Source of the DNA: Ovis canadensis
Taxonomy: Eukaryota; Chordata; Mammalia; Artiodactyla; Bovidae
Assembly (NCBI RefSeq): GCF_042477335.2
Contig: NC_091247.1
Coordinates: 232,017,001 to 232,081,000, forward strand
Direction: 5' to 3'
DNA: 64,000 bases
Position 1 is the stretch's first letter, and each line of letters begins with the position of its first letter. The notes beneath the pieces were generated by a model. That model was not told the origin of the DNA, did no database searches, and worked only from the letters and a program-made list of their open reading frames with translations. Shown piece by piece: positions 11,640 to 21,832 of this stretch. Position numbers and translations under genes: made by a program.

Positions 11640-12560
11640 CAGTCAGTCCCATGAGCAGGGACCACGCAGGGTCCCTGGGTTGCGTGTGCGCCGCCCCGTC
11701 GGGGTCAACCGGGCGCGTCTCCTTGGAGGCAGCCTCCAAGGCCAGGCACTTCCGGCTCCCCGATGGCCGCGTTTCCTCCGCGGCCCAGGTCGCGCGGCCA
11801 TGGCATGTTGAATGGGCTGGGAGCCTGCTTTGAGGCAGACGTCCTGGGAGGCGCTAGGGCGTTTCAGCGACTCGCGCTGTTCCCTTCTCAACAACAGGCT
11901 CGAGACCGGGACCGATCCCCGGGAACTTCCAGCAGTGATTCGGAGCCACCTGCTGCTGTCTTGAACTCATCCCTTCCTGCTGGGCTTTCCTGCTGGCTCA
12001 GACGGTAACGCGCCTGTCTGCCCGCAATGCGGGAGACCCAGGTTCGTCCCTGGGTCAGGAAAATCCCCTGGAGAAGAAAATGACAAACCACTCCAGTATT
12101 CTTGCCTGAAAATTCTCATGGATGGAGGAGCCTGGTGGGCTACAGTCCATGAGGTTGCCAAGAATCGGACACAACTGAGCGACTTCACTTTCTTCCCCCT
12201 GGGGCTTCAGTGCCCTTCCCAAGGGCTGCGACTTCGCCACCCGCCCGGAGGGAGCGTTTCGGGAGCCGGCAGCGCTGGCGGCGAGAGTCCCGGAGCGGCG
12301 AGGACTGGACACCCGCCTTCTGTCGCTGGAGATTGAGTTTGCATCTCTAGAGGACGAGGGCACGGCCGCTTTTCCGAGTCAGGTGATGGCGCCCGGCCTG
12401 CCGGCGCTGCGTGGCGCGTCCTCCCGTAGGACGCTTTCCGCTTGTGGTCTCAGGGCTGTTTGTCGTGGGTTCCGCTGGCAAAGGGCCCAGAAAGGAGCGA
12501 GGCAGACGTACACCAAACCGCGTTTTTGCCCCGTGGGTCGCGTCCACCCTAATCCCAGTC
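11640..12560. promoter_or_regulatory. CpG-rich block, candidate TATA-less promoter
   Basis: GC-rich DNA dense in CpG, in contrast to the AT-rich flanks. It carries an ETS-type ACTTCCGG at 11748-11755 and an ATGGCCGC at 11763-11770 resembling a YY1-type initiator motif, 8 bases apart, plus CCGCGG and GCGCGGCC runs. A Bov-tA SINE (11982-12193) splits the block, and CpG density resumes at about 12215-12450. No TATA box and no recognisable first-exon coding sequence are seen. The frame opening at 11763 runs into the SINE. It could drive a noncoding RNA or an unrecognised gene, or be an intergenic CpG cluster. Confidence 0.5.
11982..12193 (+). repeat. Bov-tA SINE inside the CpG-rich block
   Basis: Diverged tRNA head (TGCTGGCTCAGACGG) with an extra CGCGCCTGTCTGCC stretch, then GGTTCGTCCC, the Bov-A body and a GACTTCACTTTC tail. 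It retains several CpGs, which suggests youth or protection from deamination inside an unmethylated island. Confidence 0.88.
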
Positions 12561-12840
12561 GTTCACCTCATTGCTAGAACAGGGATTGGCCTGAATGCAA
12601 AACTAGGAGGGACTGGAGATCGATCTCAGGCCCACGCTCTTTGTCCCACAGGCGGCCTGCAGGCGGCGCAGGGGTGCATCCTTGCACCTTGGTGGCCCAG
12701 GTCCGGCCCGGTGATGTTGGGGAAGTTCATCGGCGTCCACTTTGATTTTCCAGTTCTGCCAGAAAGCGTTCTAAGGCTCTGCAGACACGATGCCCTGACG
12801 GTCTTATGACATCTCCGCTGGGAACACTCTCATCCCCTCT

Positions 12841-12966
12841 CGGAAGGGCGGGGAAGGGCGGGGAAGGGCGGGGAAGGGCGGGGAAGGGCGGGGACGGGCG
12901 GGGAAGGGCGGGGAAGGGCGGGGAAGGGCGGGGAAGGGCGGGGAAGGGCGGGGAAGGGCGGGGAAG
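12841..12966 (+). repeat. 10-bp GC-rich minisatellite
   Basis: Thirteen units of GGGAAGGGCG in perfect register; the first unit begins CGG and the sixth reads GGGACGGGCG. Each junction creates GGGCGGGG, a GC-box (Sp1/KLF-type) core, and the G-runs can form quadruplexes on the plus strand. The array is flanked on the right by a BovB scrap. Confidence 0.97.
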
Positions 12967-13032
12967 GGCGGGGAAGTCTTTTCCAATGAGTCAACTCTTC
13001 ACATGAGGTGGCCAAAGTACTGGAGTTTGAAG
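12967..13032 (-). repeat. BovB fragment
   Basis: GTCTTTTCCAATGAGTCAAC through 'gtggccaaagtactggagtt' is the minus-strand BovB C-terminal region, found also at 26027-26082. The array at 12841-12966 abuts it abruptly, so a BovB copy was interrupted or truncated here. Confidence 0.8.
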
Positions 13033-13110
13033 TCTGGTGACCCCAGACTTTTGAACTGTTTCCAAAAGACAGGCCATCCATCGAGTGGAGACCTTGAATT
13101 ATAATGTACA

Positions 13111-13290
13111 GGGCTTCCCATGTGGCTCAGTGGGAAAGACTCTGCCTGCAACGCAAGAGCCATGGGTTCAGTGCGTGGGTCAGGGAAGATCCCCTGGAGG
13201 AGGGATGACAAGCACTCCAGTGTTCCTGCTTGAGAGGCGCCATAGCCACGGCAGTCACGGGGGTGCAGAGCATCACAGACAACCAAACGG
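13111..13290 (+). repeat. Diverged Bov-tA SINE
   Basis: The head GGGCTTCCCATGTGGCTCAG and the downstream 'gatcccctggaggaggg' and 'cactccagtgttcctgc' phrases identify a Bov-tA. The last third decays rapidly, and the tail is not evident. Confidence 0.8.
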
Positions 13291-13398
13291 CTTTTAACTC
13301 AAAAGTCCCCAGTTTTCCCTTTGAATCATTGCAATACAATATGCTGAGTATGAGACTGGTAACCAAACTCTTATTAATGAGCTATCTAAGTGAAACAG

Positions 13399-13692
13399 AG
13401 GAGATCAGTCCTGGGTTCATTGGAAGGACTGATGCTAAAGCTGAAACTCCTGTACTTTGGCCACCTCATGCGAACGGTTGACTCATTGGAAAAGACTCTG
13501 ATGCTGGGAGGGATTGGGGGCAGGAGGAGAAGGGGACGACCGAGGATGAGATGGCTGGATGGCATCACGGACTCGATGGATGTGAGTCTGAGTGAACTCC
13601 GGGAGTTGGTGATGGACAGGGAGGCCTGGCGCGCTGCGATTCATGGGGCCGCAAAGAGTCGGACACGACTGAGCGACTGAACTGAAGTGAAA
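13399..13692 (+). repeat. BovB LINE 3' end
   Basis: Opens at the block coding I-S-P-G and runs through [19 protein letters not shown] to the stop and the GACTGAACTGAAGTGAAAC tail. Codons 13390-13680 stay open as one 96-residue C-terminal fragment, indicating a comparatively young copy, but the rest of the element is absent. Confidence 0.9.
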
Positions 13693-15606
13693 CTAAAACA
13701 GAACATACTCAAAAATCGAAGACTGGTGAGAGCCTCCACACGCAGCGCACTGCGGCCTCAGTGTCTCGGCGATTGTTCTCAGTCCAGGACACTCTGCCAT
13801 CCATTGCTTATTCCCTAAACACACGGAAGTGTCTTTCACCTTCCTATTCTGATTTTCTCCAAGAAGCGTGTCACCTTCGGACTTCAGTGCACATTCTCTG
13901 CGTCTGCCTGCTCAAGAATGGGGCTCTCTGGGATCCTGTGTCATCCGCGGTTGGGCCCTGGTGTCTCGAACAGGCCATGAGCGCGGTTGGGGCCTCCGTG
14001 GGTGTGCTCTGGGCGAGGGAGCACCGAGTACTCCATGGGGCAGCTGGGTGTCATGGAGCGCTGCGGGGCGTGGTGTGTAAAGGCCGGAGGATAACCTGCT
14101 GAAGGCCCTTCTCCTACTCTGCGTGCCTCACTGTTAGGAAGGTTGAACAATCAGAAAAAGCTCTGCTCTGACTCGCGCAGTCAGTACAAACACCTGCACC
14201 TCCCAAGCGAGGTACAAGCGAGTGGGCATCAGAATCCAAATCCTCATGGCACTTTTCCCTCCTCCCACGTCTCTTCGAGTCTCCCTCAGAAACCCTATGC
14301 TCCGGTTCCCTTGGGCCAATCTTTCCTTTCTGTAGATCCATTCACGCTTCCAGCTCAGAAAGGACTTTGTACTCTAGAACTTGGAAAGCCCTCTCATCCC
14401 TCCTTGACACCTCTGAACCTCAGCTGCCCTGGAGCCATCCCACTGCCCCGGGGACTGAACGGCTTTGTTCACCAGGTGAGACCATGTGGATGGCGGCCAC
14501 CGAGGCTCCGTCAGCCTCCAGGATCACCCGCACCTCCGTGATGAGCCCTCGGTCTCTGTGTGGGTGGAGCCCCCCCTCCACGGGTGTGACTGGGGCTGAA
14601 CTGCCTTCCGCCAGGAACCAGCCCCAAGATGACTTGTCCATCCTTGTGAGTGGGGATGGGTGAGAGTGCGTGAGTGGCCCAGAGGGTCTGATCCCAGGGC
14701 TGGGAGCGGCCCGGGAGGAGGGCCAGCAGAGCAGCTCGCCCGGTGCGGGGGCCGGGCCGGGGGCTGTGTCCACGCAGTGGCCGCACCTGCCGCAGACGCC
14801 GCTGGTGACAAACCGCTCCTGCGTCTGTAGGAGCCACAGTCCCTCTGCCAGCGCTCTCAGAACCAGCGTTTACAATAAACACCCGTGCTGAAGAGCAGCG
14901 CCCAAGGGCTGCCTGTGACCCAGGAAACGCTCCCCTAACCTCCAGCAAACTTTCTGACGGGCTCTGAGGGAGGTGGAAAACCTGCTTTGGTTGAGAAGAC
15001 ACGGGCAGATTTGAGCATCGGCTTCAAGGCTACATTGTTGGTGTGAAATGCAAAACTGCATTATTTCAAAATTAAAAGCCTATATTCAGAATCACATTAG
15101 ATGGCTAATTGTATTATGCAGGCGGGCACTGGTGAAAGAATAAAAGCTAGGTTATAAATGGTTCTCACATCGATCTGTGTTTCCCTGAAGTTTGCATTAG
15201 AGTCTAAGCTGAGCCCTCTCGCTCCCCCTGCAGTTTTCAGTCAGGCGCCGCGGGGAGCTGCCGGTTCTGCACCTTGTACGCTTTAGGGGAAATGGTAACG
15301 CTCGTAGATGGCAAGTGAGGACATGTTGCACAGGTCAGCTGGCGCCACAGGGATGCGGTGAGAAGAGGGAGACGGTTGGTCAAGGAGAGCGGGCCCGCCC
15401 CTGGGCTCCCGCTTTGCCCAGACCCTTGGGGGGCGTCGGTTCACTCTTGATCCAGTCACGGGGCAAGAAGAGCGGCGTGGGAAGCTCTGGCTGAAACCTT
15501 CCCTGTGCTCCTTCCCATTACCTCATGGCATGGAGTTCTCCCAAAGATCTTAAAACCGGTGGGTATGATTTTCACCAGTTTTCACAAGTCTCACCAGGGA
15601 TGTCAC
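13693..15606. other. GC-moderate interval without recognised genes
   Basis: No repeat family was recognised. The minus-strand frame at 14511-15002 (163 codons) and other overlapping frames have no recognisable domain and reflect GC content. The interval includes donor segment B (14111-14497). Confidence 0.4.
14111..14497 (+). repeat. Donor arm B of the composite inverted duplication
   Basis: This 387-bp, apparently single-copy segment recurs in reverse complement at 18311-18697, with coordinate sums constant at 32808 and no difference noticed by eye. Its left edge, CTCCTAC, shares CTCC with the G/A tract that follows the copy. Its right edge, GCCGCC-like sequence read in reverse, provides the 4-base overlap with arm A's copy. 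Confidence 0.93.
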
Positions 15607-15911
15607 TCCCCTCCCCCTCCCCCCTCCCCCTCCCCCCTCCCCCTCCCCCTCCCCCCTCCCCCTCCCCCTCCCCCCTCCCCCTCCCCCTCCCCCTCCCCCT
15701 CCTCCCCTCCCCCTCCCCCTCCTCCCCTCCCCCTCCCCCTCCTCCCCCTCCCCCTCCTCCCCCTCCCCCTCCTCCCCCTCCCCCTCCTCTCCCTCCCCCT
15801 CCTCCCCTCCCCCTCCTCCCCTCCCCCTCCTCCCCTCCCCCTCCTCCCCTCCCCCTCCTCCCCTCCCCCTCCTCCCCTCCCCCTCCCCCTCCCCCTCCTC
15901 CCCTCCCCCTC
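15607..15911 (+). repeat. C/T-only low-complexity tract
   Basis: About 300 bases made only of C and T apart from the last C-G step, built from CCCCCT and CCTCCC units whose spacing shifts gradually. The complementary purine strand can form triplex or quadruplex structures. Proline-rich and glycine-rich frames of up to 169 codons across it are artefacts. It forms the left edge of the inverted composite block. Confidence 0.97.
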
Positions 15912-17114
15912 GCAGTGGCCACAGGACTGGAAAAAGTCCGTTTTCAATCCCAAAGAAAGGCAATGCCAAAGAATGCTCAAACTACCACACAATTGCACTT
16001 ATCTCACACACTAGCAAAGTAATGATGCTCAACATTCTCCAAGCAAGGCTTCAACAGTACTTAAACTGAGAACTTCCATGTGTTCAAGATGGATTTAGAA
16101 AAGGCAGAGGAACCAGAGATCAAACTGCCAACATCCGTTGGATTATAGAAAAAAGCAAGAGTTCCAGAAAAACATCTACTTCTGCTTTATTGACTTCAAG
16201 GCTGTATATTGCCACCTTGCTTTTTAACTTATATGTAAAGTACAAGTGAAATAAATGCTGGGCTGGATGAAGCACAAGCTGGAATCAAGATTGCCGGGAG
16301 AAATATCAATCACCTCAGATATGCAGATGGCACCACCTTTATGGCAGAAAGTGAACAAGAACTAAAGAGCCTCTTGATGAAAGTGAAAGAGGAGAGTGAA
16401 ACAGTTGGCTGAAAGCTCAACATTCAGGAAACAAAGATCATGCATCTGGTCCCATCACTTCATGGCAAATAGATGGAGAAATAGTGGAAATAGTGTCAGA
16501 CTGTATTTTGGGGGGCTCCAAAATCACTATAGATGGTGACTGCGGCCATGAAATTAAAAGACGCTTACTCCTTGGAAGAAAAGTTATGACCAACCTAGAC
16601 AGTATATTGAAAAGCAGAGACATTACTTTGCCAACGAAGGTCCATCTAGTCAAGGCTATGGTTTTTCCAGTGGTCATGTTTGGATGTGAGAGTTGGACTA
16701 TAAAGAAAGCTGAGCACTGAAGAACTGATTGATGCTTTTGAAGTGCGGTGTTGGAGAAGATTCCTGAGAGTCCCTTGGACTGCAAGGAGATCCAACCAGT
16801 CCATCCTAAAGGAGATCAGTCCTGGGTATTCATTGGAAGGACTGATGTTGATGCTGAAACTCCAATACTTTGGCCACTGATGCGAAGAACTGACTCATTA
16901 GAAAAGACCCTGATGCTGGGAAAGATTGAAGGTAGGAGGAGAAGGGAATGACAGAGGATGAGATGATTGGATGGCATCACTGACTCTATGGACATGAGTT
17001 TGAGCAAGCTCCGGGAGTTGGTGATGGACAGGGAGGCCTGGTGTGCTGCAGTGCATGGGGTCACAAAGAGTCGGACACACTGAGCAACTGAAATGAACTG
17101 AACTGAACTACTCC
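15912..17114 (+). repeat. BovB LINE fragment within copy A'
   Basis: Mirror of 8236-9438, so here the BovB reads on the plus strand. It starts mid-element inside the reverse-transcriptase region rather than at a natural end, which shows it arrived by DNA duplication and not by retrotransposition. The C-terminal frame 16484-16720 is identical to its donor. Confidence 0.9.
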
Positions 17115-17365
17115 TGCCAAGTGAGAAGCCTGAAGCAGGAAACCTGTGGCAGGGCAATGAAACTGTCATCACAGTTAATTAGAGCCTGGTTTTGCTTCAG
17201 TCCATCTCTAGGCTCAGCACTAAGTTTTGCTCTAGGGATCTGTGTGATATCTAGAATTTTTCACATTCTTTTACTTCCAACCATTAATCAATATCCAAGA
17301 AGGGGAAGAAGTCAGATTCTTAAATCCAGGATTCAGATACTTGACATTGCCATGAATTGCAGGGT
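17115..17365 (+). repeat. Dispersed repeat within copy A'
   Basis: Mirror of 7985-8235 and related to 33178-33440 in the same orientation. Present as part of the duplicated block. Confidence 0.6.
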
Positions 17366-17599
17366 AATGTCCACCCAGTGAAAATCTGCCTGACTATGCA
17401 GAAAAGCTACAATTCTCCTGTCTCTTCTCTGGCTTAATGTCTGCAGGAAAGGGCAAGTGACTTGCCCCCTGAGTCCCTTTCTGTTATGCCCACCTTAGGT
17501 CCTGTCCCTATTTACCCCAATACCCCGAGGAAAAAGGTCTACAGAGAGATGAGGCCAGGGAAGCTAGCCCGCTGTCCCTGACCCCCCTGGGATGACCTT

Positions 17600-18185
17600 G
17601 GCACTCAGTCATGTGCGACTCATTGCAACATCATGGACGCAGCACCCAGGCTTCCCTGTCCCTCACCAACTCCCAGAGCTTACTCACACTCATGTCCATC
17701 AGGTCGATGATGCCATCCAATCATCTCATCCTCTGTCATTCCCTTCTCCTCCTGCCTTCACTCTTTCCCAGCATCAGGGTCTTTTCTAATGAGTCAGTTC
17801 TTCGCATCAGGTGGCCAAATTATTGGAGTTTCAGCATCAACATCAGTCCTTCCAATGACTATTCAGGACTGATTTCCTTTAGGATGGACTGGTTGGGTCT
17901 CCTTGCAGTCCAAGGGACTCTCAAGAGTCTTCGAAAGCATCAGTTCTTCAGCACTCAGCCTTTATAGTCCAACTCTCACATCCATACATGACCACTGGAA
18001 AAACCATAGCTTTGACTACATGGACCTCTGTTGGCAAAGTAATGTTTTTGCTTTTTAATATGCTCTCTAGGTTGGTCATAGCTTTTCTTCCAAGGAGCAA
18101 GCATCTTTTAATTTCGTGGCTGCAGTCACCATCTGCAGTCATTTTGGAGCCAAGAAAATAGTCTCTCACTGTTTCCGTTGTTGTC
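17600..18185 (-). repeat. BovB LINE 3' fragment within copy A'
   Basis: Mirror of 7165-7750. The minus-strand frame ending at 17948 carries the same C-terminal BovB residues as the donor. Confidence 0.88.
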
Positions 18186-18310
18186 TGCAAATCACATCTG
18201 TCTGCTGGCCCCTCCCACCATCTGGCCAGGAGATCAGGTGCAGGGACCTGCTCAGCACGTCTGCCCTGAGTATCACAAAAGACCAGGGAATGCAGAAGAT
18301 GGAAAGGGAA

Positions 18311-18697
18311 GCCGCCATCCACATGGTCTCACCTGGTGAACAAAGCCGTTCAGTCCCCGGGGCAGTGGGATGGCTCCAGGGCAGCTGAGGTTCAGAGGTG
18401 TCAAGGAGGGATGAGAGGGCTTTCCAAGTTCTAGAGTACAAAGTCCTTTCTGAGCTGGAAGCGTGAATGGATCTACAGAAAGGAAAGATTGGCCCAAGGG
18501 AACCGGAGCATAGGGTTTCTGAGGGAGACTCGAAGAGACGTGGGAGGAGGGAAAAGTGCCATGAGGATTTGGATTCTGATGCCCACTCGCTTGTACCTCG
18601 CTTGGGAGGTGCAGGTGTTTGTACTGACTGCGCGAGTCAGAGCAGAGCTTTTTCTGATTGTTCAACCTTCCTAACAGTGAGGCACGCAGAGTAGGAG
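18311..18697 (-). repeat. Inverted copy B' of 14111-14497
   Basis: Reverse complement of donor B (pairing sum 32808), directly fused to A' through a shared GCCG. In the donor order, B lies about 4.7 kb downstream of A. In the copy, reading on the minus strand, B precedes A, so both order and orientation are changed. Confidence 0.93.
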
Positions 18698-18735
18698 GGG
18701 GAGGGGGAGGAGGGGGAGGGGGAGGGGGAGGAGGT
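18698..18735 (+). repeat. G/A-only tract
   Basis: Built from GGGGGAGG units, the exact complement type of the tract at 15607-15911. The composite block is therefore bounded by C/T on its left and G/A on its right, a mirrored arrangement. Confidence 0.93.
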
Positions 18736-21619
18736 GTTCTTCCTGTCTTCCTTTTCTGGCTCGTCCCCCAGGACTGTCTGCCCCAGTTACTGCTGCTGTC
18801 TTGCCAGTTAGAGGTCAATTTACTGCCTCCACTGTTCTGAATCTCCCCTCAGTGATGGTATGACTGATAGGAGGTTGGTTAACGGGTTCTCACGTAAGCA
18901 TAGGCAGTGTGCTAGGCTAAGCCATAGCCTGCCAAAAAACCAACTGCAAGGGTTAAATATTTGCATGCACTGTTTCCTTTATTTCTGGCAGAAATGTGTA
19001 ACTTTTACTCCTGTTCAACTGGCCACTGGGAAATGGAGTCGGTGCTATTTGGTCTCAAGACGGCAGACTGAAGAGGGCTAGTGTGGGCAGACAGGCGGAA
19101 TGAGGTGGTTTCGCCAGAATTACACAAATGCTTTCAAAGGTCTCTGGTTTAACCTCTCAGAGGGGAAGCAACTGGCCCAACTTGCCAGTTACTCCATGTA
19201 TCTTGTAAAGTCCGACTTTTGCATTCATTTTGTCTAATATCCCATAAAAGGGAAGCTCATTGAATCTCCAAATAGTTGATAATGGAATTTTAGGAGGCAT
19301 GTATAAAAGATTTTCTACTTTTATACTTATTTTCAAAAACAATGTATAATTCAAAGAATTAAATTTGCAAGTCCTTACTTTATGATATAGTCAAGAGTAA
19401 ACCTTGCCCTGTGGAAAGGAATCTAGCATTTCCTCTCCACACATCTTGCAGAATAGCTTCTCAAGGGCTCAGAATTTTGCAAAATATTTGGAATAAGCCA
19501 ACCATTGAGAAAATATATAAACTTTGAAAGTATTAGAGTTGATGTTGCTTTCAAAATGATTTTCATTTTATAAAGAAGCCACTGATAGTAGACTAACTGC
19601 AAACATCTTGTACAGGCATAGACACACTTGTCTTTTCTCAATATCAGAAATTTTACTGTCTAGTGACTATGATGCAGAGTTCTATGAAGAGAAGGAAACT
19701 GTATTAGTTATACTTTTAATCTTCATAATACAAGTTTTAAACTGTTGGAAGTTCTTCATAAATATTTGTTAAAAATCGAGGATTTGATAAAGGAATGAAT
19801 CAGGTGATCTAGATGACCTCTCCTTCAGACGCATTTATCTCACTGATTATGGCGTCACATTTCCCTTTAAGGATCAGAAAGATCATACACTCTCTTCCTC
19901 GATTTTCTGAGTTTGTGGGTGTGTAAGTGCATGTCAACGGGTGCACAGGGTTGTGTGCCGCAATGCAGGCACACATGCACAGAAATGGTGCAGCCTGCAG
20001 CGTCTGCTTTCTGGCTGCCGGGAACACCCTGCCTCGACCGAGTCAACTTCAACTGATCTCAGAGGTATAATGCCTGTTTTGACAAAGTAAAAGCAATTGC
20101 GCTGAAGAGGGGCCAGAACTCATTAAAAGCTCCCTCCCTCTCCCTAACTCGCCTTCTTGCAGGTTTAACTTCCAAAGTAGTGTGCTCTCACTGTTGCTTT
20201 CCCCCGTGACTGTCTCTGTTAGGATTGCTGGGCGAGGGATGAAGGGAACCTCTGGAGGGCCGATACACATGGATCTGGGAGGTGTGGGGAGGGTGTTGTG
20301 TGTGTGTGAATGAGTGTACACCCCTGGTGTCTGAATGCATTGTGAAAATGGAACTCTTAATCTCTGCAATCATCTTTCACCATCACACTCCTGGATATTT
20401 GTTTTGGTGGAAAAAATAAAGCAAATCCTGGCTACAAAATCTAAGGGAAGGGATGAGCCTGTCTGTGCCTGATCTGCCTTCTTGGCATGTTTCTGTCTGG
20501 GTACACAGTGCTTCATGCCTAGACTCCTGTTAAAGATTAATCCTTTTTTCACTTATGAGGATATATCAAGTAAGTTTAAAAATAACGGAATGCATTGAAG
20601 CACCAGACTTTAATCACAGAGCATAAGTTTATTCTCCTGCCTATTGGTCCTTGAAATGTGCACACATTTGAACACTAACAGTTAACACACATTATTTGTG
20701 TTTTACCTTTTTAGCTGCAATTCAAAATTAATTCCTGATTGACTCTAGTCTTTGTAGTTGAGTTTCCAGGTTCATAAAAATAGAAAGTCACTAACCGACC
20801 AATTGTTGACCATATTGGAAAAAAATGGCCTATCTTACTCAGCACAATGTTTCATGGTTTTGAAAGACACACACTCGCTCAGTAGTGCTTGCATATGTCC
20901 AGTACTGATCCACTGGAGTGGGGTTGCTTTACCTTTGGTTACTTGTTAGCAAATTTTCATCCATCATTTCTCAAAATATTTGTAATAATAGACAGTATGC
21001 AAAGGTCTGAACCTTGTCTCAGTTGCACACCAACTCATTATTCGTAGACTATTTTTTTTCAGTGTTCATTTTCTGATATGAACACCAGGGGAAAGATTTC
21101 CACGTTGACTTATGATTGACATCGCCTCAGTGAGGACTTTCTTGACACTCGGGAACAAGGAATAGCTGAGGGGTAGCCTCCCTTCATTACTGAGGCTATT
21201 TCATTCACTGTGTATGCTCTCCTGTCCTGCAGGCGCTCTCTTCCTGAGGACTGGAATTCGCACGTTCATGGGGTTTCCATCTGGCGTGCCCATGGGGACC
21301 CTTCTCCTGGAAGAGCTCCTGCTGCTCTCCTCACTGTGTCAGGGACGCAGCCATTCTGAGTTCTCCGTGTGTGTTGAGCTTGAGCTCCAACTGAAGGGTC
21401 TTCCACCAAGATTACGGGAGATGGCTTCTCACTACATGATTCTCTTTGGTTTAAAGAGGAAACTTTCTGTCTGAAGGTTCTATCTCATTGATTTCAGACA
21501 CAGCATTTTTATTTTTTGTGAATTCTCTGTTATTTATAAAGATGTGCACATGGAGGGAATTTCTCACAAGATGTCAGGAAGGCAACTTCCTCAAGAGAAT
21601 ATGCAGTTAGCATCGTTTA
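18736..21619. other. Interval without recognised genes
   Basis: No gene or named repeat recognised. AT-rich at about 19190-19800; the open frames are short and domainless. A T-run lies at 21052-21059. Confidence 0.4.
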
Positions 21620-21832
21620 TTTGCCAAGTCATGTCTGACTCTTTTGGGACCCCATGAATTGTAGGCCACCAGGCTCCTCTGTCCATGGGATTTTCCAGGC
21701 AAGAATATGAATGGGTTGCCATTTCCTTCTCCAGGGGATCTTCCTGACCCAGGGGTAGGTAGAATCCACACTGCCTACATTGCTTTGTAGGTGGATTCTT
21801 CACCCCTGAGCCCCTGGGAATCTGCACAGTTG
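21620..21832 (-). repeat. Bov-tA SINE
   Basis: Minus-strand element with the body at 21630-21735 (CCAGGCTCCTCTGTCCATGG) and a damaged tRNA head at about 21745-21830 that carries a short duplication-like 'aggggtaggtagaatccac'. No clear target duplication. Confidence 0.87.

Larger units (their letters stand above)
15912..18314 (-). repeat. Inverted copy A' of 7036-9438
   Basis: Reverse complement of the donor arm (pairing sum 25350). The left junction lies one base after the C/T tract: position 15911 no longer matches 9439. The right junction shares GCCG (18311-18314) with segment B'. It carries the same BovB and dispersed-repeat content in mirror order. The intervening distance between arms is about 6.5 kb. 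Confidence 0.93.

Noticed and set aside
12841-12966. Regular 10-bp repeats considered as a CRISPR-like array
   Set aside because: There are no spacers: units are directly tandem. The genome is mammalian. It is a minisatellite.
14511-15002. 163-codon minus-strand frame
   Set aside because: Composition-driven and without recognisable motifs; other frames overlap it.
15505-16022. Proline-rich frames of 165-169 codons and glycine/arginine-rich frames on the other strand
   Set aside because: They are direct translation of a C/T-only tract and open in several frames at once. No start context or domain.
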